A stretch of DNA of 60,893 nt from positions 1 to 60,893 of the forward strand of contig NZ_CAUDZA010000012.1 in the NCBI RefSeq assembly GCF_958453765.1, read 5' to 3'. The stretch comes from Phascolarctobacterium_A succinatutens_B. Lineage in GTDB: Bacteria > Bacillota > Negativicutes > Acidaminococcales > Acidaminococcaceae. The notes under the pieces are model-generated. The model did no database searches and was not told the origin of the DNA. It saw only the letters and a list, made by a program, of their open reading frames with translations. The position numbers and the translations under genes were made by a program. Shown here in pieces: positions 17,629 to 26,717 of the stretch (the first letter of the stretch is position 1; every line of letters begins with the position of its first letter).

Positions 17629-18579
17629 ATGAAATTGACACAAGAATTTGCACAAGCCCCTGTAGTAGGCTGCAAAAGAGTTGCCAAAACCGATAACGCA
17701 GGCTCTCATGCCAAAGTTTACTTTACCAAACACATTGATGCAGAGCATCTCATCAAATTGTATAATTTAATCAACGAAAGCATTTACGGCAAGGTTGCTA
17801 TAAAGCTGCACACCGGCGAAAAGCACGGTCCCAACATTCTGCCGCGCAAGCTGGTCAAAGCGCTGCAGCAGCAAATCCCTGACAGCACCATCGTAGAAAC
17901 AAACACGCTCTATCAGGGCGACCGCTATACAACTGAGAGCCATCTGGAAACACTGAAGGTCAACGGCTGGACCTTCTGCCCCGTTGACATCATGGACGCA
18001 GAGGGCACAGTTAATTTGCCTGTACGCCACGGTAAGCACTTTAAAGAGGTTTCCATGGGAAAAAACATCATCAACTACGATTCCATGCTCGTTTTAACAC
18101 ACTTCAAAGGTCACGCCATGGGCGGCTTCGGCGGCTCCATGAAAAATCTGGCTATCGGCTGCGCTGACGGACGCATTGGCAAAGCACAGGTTCACGGCGT
18201 GGATAAGGACAACCTGCCTACAGATTGGAACGTATGGCCGGGCAAGGAGCTGCTCATGGAAAACATGGCAGAATCCGCTAAGGCTACCATTGATTTCTTC
18301 GGCAAGCACATCGTTTATATCAATGTTCTACGCCGCATGTCCGTCGACTGCGACTGCGCCGGCTTAAGCGCAGCAGAACCGACTATCCCAGATATCGGCA
18401 TCCTCGCTTCTAACGACATTCTGGCTATCGACCAGGCTTCCGTCGATCTGGTATATGCCAAGGAAAGTAACCATGACCTTGTTGAGCGCATGGAAAGCCG
18501 TCACGGCCTGCACCAGCTTACCGCTATGCGCGAGCTGAAAATGGGCAATGACAAATATGAACTGATTGAGCTTGATTAA
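17629..18579 (+). CDS. DUF362 domain protein
   Basis: A 316-aa protein of the DUF362 family, recognised by 'VLTHFKGHAMGGFGGSMKNL' followed by 'AIGCADGRIGK' and by 'PDIGILASNDILAIDQASVD'. Longer relatives carry ferredoxin domains; this one lacks Cys clusters of the 4Fe-4S type. The biochemical role is not established. The annotated ATG is only 3 nt after GGAGG; a TTG two codons later (17635) has the better spacing of 9 nt and may be the true start. Transcribed alone, with a strong terminator. Confidence 0.8.
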   Translation: MKLTQEFAQAPVVGCKRVAKTDNAGSHAKVYFTKHIDAEHLIKLYNLINESIYGKVAIKLHTGEKHGPNILPRKLVKALQQQIPDSTIVETNTLYQGDRYTTESHLETLKVNGWTFCPVDIMDAEGTVNLPVRHGKHFKEVSMGKNIINYDSMLVLTHFKGHAMGGFGGSMKNLAIGCADGRIGKAQVHGVDKDNLPTDWNVWPGKELLMENMAESAKATIDFFGKHIVYINVLRRMSVDCDCAGLSAAEPTIPDIGILASNDILAIDQASVDLVYAKESNHDLVERMESRHGLHQLTAMRELKMGNDKYELIELD

Positions 18580-18590
18580 GCGCCATAAAA

Positions 18591-18623
18591 AAGGCTGTCG
18601 CATTTGATTCATGCGACAGCCTT
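18591..18623. terminator. Bidirectional terminator between DUF362 and phosphoesterase genes
   Basis: Perfect 13-bp arms AAGGCTGTCGCAT / ATGCGACAGCCTT with a 7-nt loop, A-tract before and TTTTTGCTT after, serving both converging genes. Confidence 0.92.
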
Positions 18624-18628
18624 TTTGC

Positions 18629-19894
18629 TTATTTAGTTAATTTCACTTCGTCAAACTGCTTGCCATCCGGCAAAAAAGCTTTAAACTCCAAACTGTTCTC
18701 ATCTGCCGTCAGCGTCATATAGTTGGCAGTTTCCGGCTTCGGAGCTGTTGCCGCATCCCACTCAAAATCACCCCACAGCTTAGGATAGCGCACATCGCCG
18801 GCCACACCTGTCAGAATATAGGTAATACCGCTTCCCTGCGGTGCAGGCGCAAAGTTCTGCAGCGGCACACGGCGGCGATATGTATGCAAATGCGCCGTCA
18901 GCACTGCGTCAACCTTGTATTTTTCAAACACCGGCATCAGCCGATAGCTGAAATCAAGAAAATGCGTCTTGCTCTGCGCTCTGCCGGACTCCGGCCCAAA
19001 GCCGTAGAGAAAGATATCGCGGTGCATCAAAGCAACCTTCCACGGCGCCTTGCTCGCCGCCAAATCCTTTTCCAGCCAAGACAGCTCGTCTGCCAGCAAA
19101 TCAGGCTGAAAATTATTCATCTCCGGAAAGTTGGTATCAAGCACTACAAAATGCACAGGACCGTAATCAAAGCTGTAAAACTGATTCGGATACTTCGCCA
19201 AGCCGTTTTGCGGTACATTGAACAAATGCGTATAGCTTGCAGGCAGGCATTCCTTCCACTCCAGACTGTACGCTTCATGGTTGCCGATAACCGGTGCCAG
19301 CGGCACAGCATCACCGAACACGCTCACGCTGTTGAACCAGGCACGCCATTGGCTTGCATCCTGACCATTATCCACCAAATCACCCATATTCACATAAAAC
19401 GCACTCTGCGGATGGCGCTTGTACGCTTCACGCGCCAGCTGCTGCCAGCCGCTGTAATTCGCACTTTGCGAATCCGGGAAAATTAAAGCAGTAAAACCTG
19501 CGCCCTTTTCTGTCTGCAGCTTGTGCCAACGTCCTTTATTCCGCGCTGTGCTGATGCGATATTCATAAGCACTGCCCAGCACCAAGCCGCTAAGACGCGC
19601 AGTATATTGAATAATGCTGTTTTTATCCGTAAAGCTGCTGTCCGTTGCCTGCACTGCCTGTATATCCTTGCTTCCCTGCAAGCGATATTCAAGCGTATAG
19701 GGCTGCTTAACCTTTGCTTCCCACATAATCGTGCGTGCTGTTTTATTGTCTGCCGCTACAATCTGACGCGGATTGATGATGGAAACGGCGGTATCACTGC
19801 CCTGCACTTCGCTGTCGGCGTTTTTAGCACAGCCGTTTAAGGCCAAAGCCGCAACGCACAGTGTAAGCAGCAAAAATTTATATTTCTTGCTCAT
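18629..19894 (-). CDS. Lipoprotein calcineurin-like phosphoesterase (purple acid phosphatase type)
   Basis: Exported lipoprotein of 421 aa. Signal peptide with lipobox 'ALNGC' at residues 18-22. Residues 35-125 form a fibronectin-like domain ('TIMWEAKVKQPYTLEYRL'), as in purple acid phosphatases. The metallophosphoesterase domain follows: 'FPDSQS', 'VNMGDLVDNG', 'VIGNHE', 'MHRDIF' and 'LTAHLHTYRR' carry the metal ligands. It probably releases phosphate from organic substrates at the cell surface; a link to the polyphosphate genes about 12 kb away is only a suggestion. Monocistronic. Confidence 0.87.
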   Translation of the reverse strand: MSKKYKFLLLTLCVAALALNGCAKNADSEVQGSDTAVSIINPRQIVAADNKTARTIMWEAKVKQPYTLEYRLQGSKDIQAVQATDSSFTDKNSIIQYTARLSGLVLGSAYEYRISTARNKGRWHKLQTEKGAGFTALIFPDSQSANYSGWQQLAREAYKRHPQSAFYVNMGDLVDNGQDASQWRAWFNSVSVFGDAVPLAPVIGNHEAYSLEWKECLPASYTHLFNVPQNGLAKYPNQFYSFDYGPVHFVVLDTNFPEMNNFQPDLLADELSWLEKDLAASKAPWKVALMHRDIFLYGFGPESGRAQSKTHFLDFSYRLMPVFEKYKVDAVLTAHLHTYRRRVPLQNFAPAPQGSGITYILTGVAGDVRYPKLWGDFEWDAATAPKPETANYMTLTADENSLEFKAFLPDGKQFDEVKLTK

Positions 19895-19989
19895 ACGTAT
19901 CTTCCCTTCATGCTGTTTTCGCTTCTAGCATAACACTTGGAGTACGGTCGAAGTCAAGAAAAAGCTGCTGCCAAGAAGATATTTTTCAC

Positions 19990-20031
19990 TTGCATTCACT
20001 TCCAAGAGTGACTATAATGAATATAGTGAAT
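19990..20031 (+). promoter_or_regulatory. Promoter and inverted-repeat operator of the AlbA-type gene
   Basis: -35 TTGCAT (19990-19995), 17 bp, -10 TATAAT (20013-20018). The repeat ATTCACT (19994-20000) and AGTGAAT (20025-20031) brackets the -10 region, as expected of an autoregulatory operator. Confidence 0.7.
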
Positions 20032-20046
20032 AAATTTATGTAAGGA

Positions 20047-21378
20047 GTGAAAATAATGCTGCACGAAAGTGAACAAATAGAGTTTAAAAGCGAAGCTATC
20101 CCTAACATCTGCAAAAGTGTCATAGCCTTTGCCAACTCAAACGGCGGAAAATTATATATCGGTATCAATGACGACGGAAAAATTAATAAGCTGACCGATA
20201 TCGACGATATCTATACACGCATCACCAATACTATTCGTGATGCAATTCTTCCTGACATAACCATGTTTATCCGTTATACATTGGATGAGCAGGGATTTGT
20301 TATTATCGACATAGCAGAGGGTAGCGCAAAGCCTTACTACCTGAAAGCTAAAGGCTTAAAATCCTCCGGAGTTTTTATACGACAATGAGCTTCATCCGTA
20401 CCGGCATCACAGGACCAGATACGCCAGTTCATCAAGCTGAGTGACGGTGACTCTTATGAAGCTATGCGCTCGCTGAACCAGGAGCTTAGCTTCACCACGG
20501 CACAAAATATATTTCAGGCCAATAAATTAGAATTTGATGAAAGCAAATACACCAATCTCGGGTTACGTAATTTAAAGGATAAGCAATTCACCAATCTGGC
20601 ATTGCTTATTTCCGAGCAGTGCCAACATAGCATCAAAGCTGCTGTATTTGAAGACAACGAAAACACAAAATTTCAGGCGCACCGCGAATTCACAGGTTCT
20701 ATCTTTCAGCAGCTGGAAAACGCCTTCTCCTTTCTCATGCTCTGCAACCAAAATCCCTCTAACTTTTCCGGCTTAACACGCAATGATAACTGGGACTATC
20801 CCGAAGAGGCTATCCGCGAAGCCTTGCTCAATGCAATTATTCATCGCGATTACAGCTACAGCGGCAGCATTATTATTAACGTCAACAAGCAAGCAATGGA
20901 ATTTATTTCTCTCGGCGGACTTCTTCCGGGACTCTCCTTAGAAGATATACAGCTTGGGATTTCGCAGCCACGTAACGGCAAGCTGGCAGAAATTTTCCAT
21001 CGTTTAAAGTTCATTGAATCCTACGGCACCGGCATCAGACGAATCTTTGCTCTTTACAAAGACTCCTATGTAAAGCCTAAAATTACTGTTACGCAGCACG
21101 CCTTTAAGATTACGCTGCCTAACCTTAACTATAGCAATAACCATCCGAAAATTACGCTTGCGGCAGAAACACAATCTGCATCCGCCTATTACCCCAATGC
21201 ACAGCAGCAAAAGGTTTTAAGCTATGTACGGGAACACGGAAAAATAACTGATGAAGAATTGCAAACACTGCTCGACGTAAAGCGCACCCGCGCCTATCTT
21301 ATTGCCAAAGAAATGCTGGATAAAAACCTGCTTACCGTTCAAGGCAGAGGATTGAAAAAATTTTATTATCTGCCTTAA
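20047..21378 (+). pseudogene. AlbA/Schlafen-type ATP-binding regulator interrupted by one in-frame TGA
   Basis: A single frame of 443 codons is broken only by TGA at 20386-20388. Before it is the AlbA_2 domain ('HESEQIEFKSEAIPNICKSV', 'FANSNGGKLYIGI', then 'SGVFIRQ'). After it the same frame continues ASSVPASQDQIRQF, a GHKL-like ATPase-C4 domain ('REALLNAIIHRDYS', 'GTGIRRIF') and a C-terminal winged helix. In this family a Gly normally follows 'RQ', so GGA to TGA is the simplest change. Nonsense mutation is most likely; readthrough is possible. A downstream ATG at 20464 could give a truncated protein. Promoter and terminator are intact, suggesting recent loss. Confidence 0.8.
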
Positions 21379-21387
21379 AAAATTAAA

Positions 21388-21427
21388 AACAGCAGCTCTA
21401 ACACACCAAAGTGTTTTAGCTGCTGTT
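21388..21427 (+). terminator. Terminator of the AlbA-type gene
   Basis: Arms AACAGCAGCT / AGCTGCTGTT, extended inward by CTAACAC / GTGTTTT, followed by TTCG. Confidence 0.75.
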
Positions 21428-21464
21428 TTCGTATATGAGATGGAGTTAAGTATGATGAGCTTAA

Positions 21465-23699
21465 TTAAAATTCAAACTCTGCAGAAAGCATGAAAGAACG
21501 CGGATTGTTGAGCATGAATTTATTGTTCTGACCTGCTTGCGCAATCCAATGGCTATCATTAGCAACATTATAGCAGGCTGCAATAAATTTAACAGGTACG
21601 TTACTGATTTTTGTTTTATGGCTGGCAAACAAATCCAAAGTAACATGAGAAGGAATATCCAGCTCTTCTTTATTTCCCTTTATATATTTGCCAACACCAA
21701 CATAGCTAAGTCTTCCAGTAAAGCTAGTGTCTTCATCAGGCTTGTATTCTAAGCCCCAAACGCTGCTCCACTCAGCCGAACCCATTACATGACAGCCATC
21801 ATATTTTCCGTTAGCTGTTTTTTCTTGGCGTGCATCAAGCCATTCAAAGCCACCAAAAGCATTCCATTTATCTGCAAACGAAGCATTCAAGCTGAAGTCA
21901 ACGCCCTTATAACGGTTTAAACCATTATTAGTCAGCCACAACTTGCCAGCAGCATCCTTTACATCCATAGTCTGAGGCTGCTTCATGTCAAAATATGCCA
22001 ATGTCATCATAAGATTATCATTTGCTTTATATTTTACACCAACTTCAGCATTGCTATTACGAACAGACGGTAAGATTTCGCCATCATTCTCATAATTTTT
22101 CTTACCAGATGCAACAACTGCTGTACCACGGTTTCTTGAATTTGCTTTAGCTGCATAAATTGATAAATCATCAGTCGGTGCATAGGATAAGCCAAAGGTT
22201 GTTGCCCAATTATTATCCTTAACATTATTTTTCTGCTGATTCTTGGTTGTACCACGTACATAATCACCATGACGACGAGAAGCAGAAGCAAGCAATGTCA
22301 GCTTACCAATTTCAACCTTATCCATAAAGTTTAGGCTTACATCTGTTTCTTCATGCTGTAAATTCTTCGTTAATGTTGAAGAAATATCCCCTTGGTAAAC
22401 CCACGGATTTAAAATAATACCATCATAAATACTGCTGCCAGGCTTAAAAGTACCAGAAGCATCACCAGTAGCCGGATTTATCGCATCAACGCCTCTTTTA
22501 TACATTTTGCGATGCGAGCGATCAACAGATATGGCATAGTTATGCTTAGCCATGCCAGTCATAAAATCGCCCTTTAAGCCAGTCTGTAAATATTGGTTAC
22601 GAATATGAATATAGTCAGACCATATTGCAGTATCCGAAGCAATACTGCCATCGTCTAAAATATTAATTTCACCATCATAAATATAGCGACGTACAACCGA
22701 TTGGTTAGCACCAGCATTAATAAACCAGTTTAAATGTTCGCCTAGCTTTTTCTGATGGTTGAGTGTCAGCATATAACCATTGGTATCCTGATGCATCAAA
22801 CTAGGATCATCAAAGCTCTTGCTAGCATCCGGAGCATTAGGAATTTTTGTTGGATCTCCTGTCAATAAAAATCGACGTTCTGTACCCATAAGCTTCTGGT
22901 CATAATAACCGCCAAACACGTTGGTCTTAGTTGTCTCGCCTTCATAGCTGATATTAGCAAATAAGTTTTTCTTTCTCTGGCCTGCACCGGAAATTGCCAA
23001 GCCACCATCATCGTATTGGCCATAAATTCTAACGCCGATGTTGCGGTCTTTACCGAAGCGTTGACTGATATCAAGATATTCGCCGTAGTCTCCATGACCA
23101 GCAAATGTCTGCGTATATTTAATAAAATCATTCTCACCGGCACGTTTGGTGTTCAAATAAATAGCACCCGGAGTTGCACCAGTTAATGTACCAGCTTGAT
23201 AAGACGGAGTGGAACCATTGATAGTAGAAGCAGGACCAATTAAAGCATCAATACTACCTACAGTATGTGTTATAGGACCAGTAGCCATAATAAAGAAACC
23301 AGGGATATTATTTACATAATAAGAAGCGGCATTCGTACAAACACCACGGATAGAAAAGTCTGTTTTAATCGGGGAAGTGCCTGTGCGAATTGCCGGCACG
23401 TTGGAAAGAACAGTATCTAAATCCTGATTCGGCATCGCCATTTTGCTGACAGTATCTTCAGTGATACTTTGAACAGTAAATGGTGCCTTAATAACCTCTG
23501 TTTCACCTAAAAGACCTACTCTGGAGGAATCGTTGTTAAAGCCACCGGGCAAAGGAGTTTTGTGGTTACGGGAGCTTTCAACAACCATCTCATCCAGATT
23601 GAAGGTTTCAATAGTTTCTGCACTTACAGGACATGCACTCACGCCAAGAATAAGTGAGCACATGATGCTGCTTAAAATCAATTTTTTTCTCTTCGACAT
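21465..23699 (-). CDS. TonB-dependent outer-membrane receptor for an iron complex
   Basis: Outer-membrane beta-barrel of about 744 aa. Signal peptide MSKRKKLILSSIMCS continuing to a cleavage near 'PVSA'. Next come a TonB box-like 'LDEMVVESSR' and the plug ('VLSNVPAIRTG', 'DFSIRGVCTNAASYYVNNI', 'IDALIGPAST'). The barrel has alternating aromatic strands and ends in Phe ('LSAEFEF'), as outer-membrane proteins do. Siderophore-receptor signatures resemble the FhuA/FoxA group; the ligand is not readable. The start at 23699 follows GAGGTG. Last gene of the uptake operon, 60 bp after the ATPase gene. It proves the organism has an outer membrane. No TonB/ExbBD genes are in the window. Confidence 0.92.
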   Translation of the reverse strand: MSKRKKLILSSIMCSLILGVSACPVSAETIETFNLDEMVVESSRNHKTPLPGGFNNDSSRVGLLGETEVIKAPFTVQSITEDTVSKMAMPNQDLDTVLSNVPAIRTGTSPIKTDFSIRGVCTNAASYYVNNIPGFFIMATGPITHTVGSIDALIGPASTINGSTPSYQAGTLTGATPGAIYLNTKRAGENDFIKYTQTFAGHGDYGEYLDISQRFGKDRNIGVRIYGQYDDGGLAISGAGQRKKNLFANISYEGETTKTNVFGGYYDQKLMGTERRFLLTGDPTKIPNAPDASKSFDDPSLMHQDTNGYMLTLNHQKKLGEHLNWFINAGANQSVVRRYIYDGEINILDDGSIASDTAIWSDYIHIRNQYLQTGLKGDFMTGMAKHNYAISVDRSHRKMYKRGVDAINPATGDASGTFKPGSSIYDGIILNPWVYQGDISSTLTKNLQHEETDVSLNFMDKVEIGKLTLLASASRRHGDYVRGTTKNQQKNNVKDNNWATTFGLSYAPTDDLSIYAAKANSRNRGTAVVASGKKNYENDGEILPSVRNSNAEVGVKYKANDNLMMTLAYFDMKQPQTMDVKDAAGKLWLTNNGLNRYKGVDFSLNASFADKWNAFGGFEWLDARQEKTANGKYDGCHVMGSAEWSSVWGLEYKPDEDTSFTGRLSYVGVGKYIKGNKEELDIPSHVTLDLFASHKTKISNVPVKFIAACYNVANDSHWIAQAGQNNKFMLNNPRSFMLSAEFEF

Positions 23700-23759
23700 T
23701 CTGATACACCTCTTAATCATCAACTTTATAAATTTTATATGTGAGAGTGAAATAACAAG

Positions 23760-24542
23760 CTAGTAGGGAACACAAATAGTTCTTTGCTGCTCCGGCAAAT
23801 ACAGTAGCTTTATTTTCAGCTTATAAATCTCCTCTAACGCTGACTCTGTTAATACATCACGCACATCGCCAACCTCAAGTCCGTCGGGTTTTAAAATCGC
23901 CGTTTTGCTTCCAAGATAAAAGGCCTGGTCAGGCATATGCGTTGTTAAAATAACAGCTATGCCTCTTTGTGACAGCTTCTGTACCATTTGCAGTACGCGA
24001 AACTGATTGCCGTAATCAAGATGATTTGTCGGTTCATCCATAATAACCAGCTGCGGCTGCTGCACAATAGCACGGGCAATAACAGCCTGTCGTTGCTGTC
24101 CGCCGCTCAAAGTATTGAAGGAACGGTTGCGCAAATGATAAATACCTAAATCAGTCAATACCTCATCAGTCAACTCGTAATCCTTTTGTTTAGGCTTGGT
24201 AAAAATGCCAAGATGCGGCGCTCTTCCCATAACAACATAATCCCGCACCAGAAACGAGTAAGCTGTATTTTGTACCTGGGGCACATAACCGATCTGTGCA
24301 GTAAACTCTTTCTGATTTTCGTATGGCGTATATTCATCACCCTCATCCGTAACCAGACGTACACTGCCACCGGCTAAGGGTTTAAAAAATCCTATCAAGG
24401 TACGTAAAAGAGTTGTTTTACCAATACCGTTACTGCCTAGAATCGTCATAACTTCACCCTTGTTAAGCGTAAAGCTTACGTTCTGCCATAAAGGTGACTG
24501 CTCATTATAGGCAAATGCTAAATTATTTACAATTAACTTCAT
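23760..24542 (-). CDS. Iron-complex ABC transporter ATPase (FecE/FhuC type)
   Basis: Cytosolic ATPase of a metal-chelate importer, 260 aa. Walker A 'GSNGIGKTTLL', Q-loop 'IGYVPQ', signature 'LSGGQQRQ', Walker B 'LVIMDEPTNHLD' and switch His 'LTTHMPDQ' are all intact. Its start overlaps the permease stop by 4 nt. With the permease and binding protein it would import the iron complex brought across the outer membrane by the receptor encoded downstream. Confidence 0.95.
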   Translation of the reverse strand: MKLIVNNLAFAYNEQSPLWQNVSFTLNKGEVMTILGSNGIGKTTLLRTLIGFFKPLAGGSVRLVTDEGDEYTPYENQKEFTAQIGYVPQVQNTAYSFLVRDYVVMGRAPHLGIFTKPKQKDYELTDEVLTDLGIYHLRNRSFNTLSGGQQRQAVIARAIVQQPQLVIMDEPTNHLDYGNQFRVLQMVQKLSQRGIAVILTTHMPDQAFYLGSKTAILKPDGLEVGDVRDVLTESALEEIYKLKIKLLYLPEQQRTICVPY

Positions 24543-25564
24543 GATAACGCCAACCTTTGTCTTAACAAGAGATAGAAATAAAACGGAGCACCAATCAGAC
24601 CGGTAAGAATACTTAAGGGAATTTCCGCACTCATTGACGCACGTGAAATAGTATCAACAGCCAACAGGAAAAATGCTCCCAGAACAATCGCTAACGGCAG
24701 CAGACGCTGGTTATTTGGGCCGACAAGCATTCTGGAAAAATGCGGAATAACAAGACCAACCCAACCGATGGTGCCGCTAATGCAAACCGAGCAGGCCGTC
24801 AGAACAGTAGCACACAGAATAATAGCGTAACGCAGCCAGCCTGCGTCACGGCCCAACATATGTACCTCTTCATCGGAAAGCGTCAGGATATTCATACGCC
24901 AACGAATGACCAGCATAAACACAAGACAAATCACAATAGGTATTCCACTGGAAAAAATATTATCCCAGGTTACGCTAACCAGAGAGCCAAGCTGCCAATA
25001 AGTGATTTCCGGCAGCTGTGTTTCGCTGTCTGCGAGGTATTTTATAATACCTAATAATGCATTCATCAGACCGGAAACAATAAGGCCGGACAAAACAAGC
25101 ATAACTATCGAATTTTTACCGATAATACGCGGAATAATAACAGCGCAGCCCACAGCAAGCATACCACCGGCGAAGGCTCCCATCTGGACAAAGGTGCTGC
25201 CTAAGCCAAACAATATGCAAAGGGACGCACCAACACAGGCACCGGAGGATACACCCAGCATATCCGGTGCTACAAGCGGGTTTTTAAAAACACTTTGATA
25301 GGCAGCGCCGGAAAGCGACAACGCCGCACCAATCAAAATTGCTGCCAGTACACGCGGCAGACGCAGCGTATAGATAACGCTCGCTGCCTGGTCGCTCCAG
25401 CTTTGCTCTACCGGCACAACATAAGAACACAGGATTTTAAAGACATCCATCGGCGCAATATGAAGACGTCCCATTCCCAGGCTCACTACTACCATCAAAA
25501 ACAGTAATATGCAAAATACAAGCATAATTACCGCATAATTTGATTTACTTGCTTCTATCTGCAT
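24539..25564 (-). CDS. Iron-complex ABC transporter permease (FecCD family)
   Basis: Inner-membrane permease, 341 aa with about ten helices. FecCD landmarks are 'LRLPRVLAAILIGAALSLSG' followed by 'AAYQSVFKNPLVAPDMLGVS' (the conserved coupling loop) and 'GTIGWVGLVIPHFSRMLVG' near the C-terminus. It forms a homodimer in known systems. It overlaps its neighbours at both ends (1 nt with the binding protein stop, 4 nt with the ATPase), so the operon is tightly coupled. Confidence 0.95.
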   Translation of the reverse strand: MQIEASKSNYAVIMLVFCILLFLMVVVSLGMGRLHIAPMDVFKILCSYVVPVEQSWSDQAASVIYTLRLPRVLAAILIGAALSLSGAAYQSVFKNPLVAPDMLGVSSGACVGASLCILFGLGSTFVQMGAFAGGMLAVGCAVIIPRIIGKNSIVMLVLSGLIVSGLMNALLGIIKYLADSETQLPEITYWQLGSLVSVTWDNIFSSGIPIVICLVFMLVIRWRMNILTLSDEEVHMLGRDAGWLRYAIILCATVLTACSVCISGTIGWVGLVIPHFSRMLVGPNNQRLLPLAIVLGAFFLLAVDTISRASMSAEIPLSILTGLIGAPFYFYLLLRQRLALS

Positions 25565-26676
25565 CAGAATAACGGCTTACTGTTTTTATTAGCTTCATCA
25601 GCAAAAATTTGCGCCATATCTGCTTCTGAAATATTGTAGTGCATAAATTCCTCATAGAATTTTTTTGCATCTGCACGCACATCCAGCTCCTTGAATAATT
25701 CCGGCTGCAGCACATGCGCCAGCCATTCCATCATGAGCGTTGTTTCTACACCTGGAGCATCCCAGCGGTAAATGCCCATAGGCACTTTATATACTCGCTT
25801 CTGCTGTACCGCTTTAACCGTACTCCAGTCCTGACCGGGAATTTTATTATCATACAAATCGTCAGGCACAAATTTATCAAAGTTACTCAGCAAAATAATA
25901 TCCGGATTAAGCTTATATACCTCTTCCATAGCGATGGTCTGCTCACTGCCGCCGTTTAAGGCAATCTGGTCATAGGGGTTTTCTCCACCGCCAATACGAA
26001 TAGCCTCATGCATGAAGTTATCATTACCCTGCAAGCGCAGTTTAGCATTACGCAGGAACAAAACAGTTGGCTTATCGGCCTTTTCCCAAGCTTTTTTCGC
26101 AATAATTTTTTTATTAGTTGTATCGTAATATTCGTTAATTTTTGCAGCTCGTTCTTCTTTTCCTAAAAGCTTGCCAATAATTAAAAAGCTTTTCTTCAGA
26201 TTTTCTACGGTGTCATTGTAAATCAGCAATGTCGGAATCCCGACCTTGGTCAGCTTTTCTGCATCCTTATCCTGATATTGCCACAAAATAGCAGTATCAA
26301 TACCGGCCTGGGCTGCACTTTCAACATTAACAGAAAAATTCTGCGCAATAATTTTAGTATCTAATTGCGCGAAATGCTTATCCTTTGTTTCCAAAAACTT
26401 ACCTTTATAAGCTGACATTGCGCCGCCATGAATTGCCGCCAAGCGCTCAGAGCTGCCATCGATAGCATAAATAACACTAGCCCAAGGAATAGGCACAACA
26501 GCAATACGCTTCACATCCTGCGGTACGCTTACTTCTCTGCCCTTCAAATCCGTAACTATTTTCGTTGCCTGCTTGGTATCTGGTTTTTTATCGGCATTAT
26601 TACCGCAGCCTGCTAATGTTCCCACCAAAGCTAATGCTGCCAGCGCAGCAGCAGTCAATTTTTTCCAGTTTTTCAT
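25564..26676 (-). CDS. Iron-complex ABC transporter substrate-binding lipoprotein
   Basis: Lipoprotein of 370 aa with lipobox 'GTLAGC' and the TroA/FecB two-lobe fold. It begins after a Lys-rich linker with 'IVTDLKGREVSVPQDVKRIA', then 'QAGIDTAILWQYQD' and 'KLNPDIILLSNFDKFVPDD'. The mature protein captures the iron complex in the periplasm and delivers it to the FecCD permease. The gene lies 41 bp after the nitrogenase-like gene and overlaps the permease start, so the whole set is one transcript. The ligand (ferric siderophore, heme or cobalamin) cannot be decided; the receptor type favours a siderophore. Confidence 0.93.
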   Translation of the reverse strand: MKNWKKLTAAALAALALVGTLAGCGNNADKKPDTKQATKIVTDLKGREVSVPQDVKRIAVVPIPWASVIYAIDGSSERLAAIHGGAMSAYKGKFLETKDKHFAQLDTKIIAQNFSVNVESAAQAGIDTAILWQYQDKDAEKLTKVGIPTLLIYNDTVENLKKSFLIIGKLLGKEERAAKINEYYDTTNKKIIAKKAWEKADKPTVLFLRNAKLRLQGNDNFMHEAIRIGGGENPYDQIALNGGSEQTIAMEEVYKLNPDIILLSNFDKFVPDDLYDNKIPGQDWSTVKAVQQKRVYKVPMGIYRWDAPGVETTLMMEWLAHVLQPELFKELDVRADAKKFYEEFMHYNISEADMAQIFADEANKNSKPLF

Positions 26677-26717
26677 AGAAAAGCTCCTTTCACTTCACGC
26701 AACCTCATACTCTAAAA

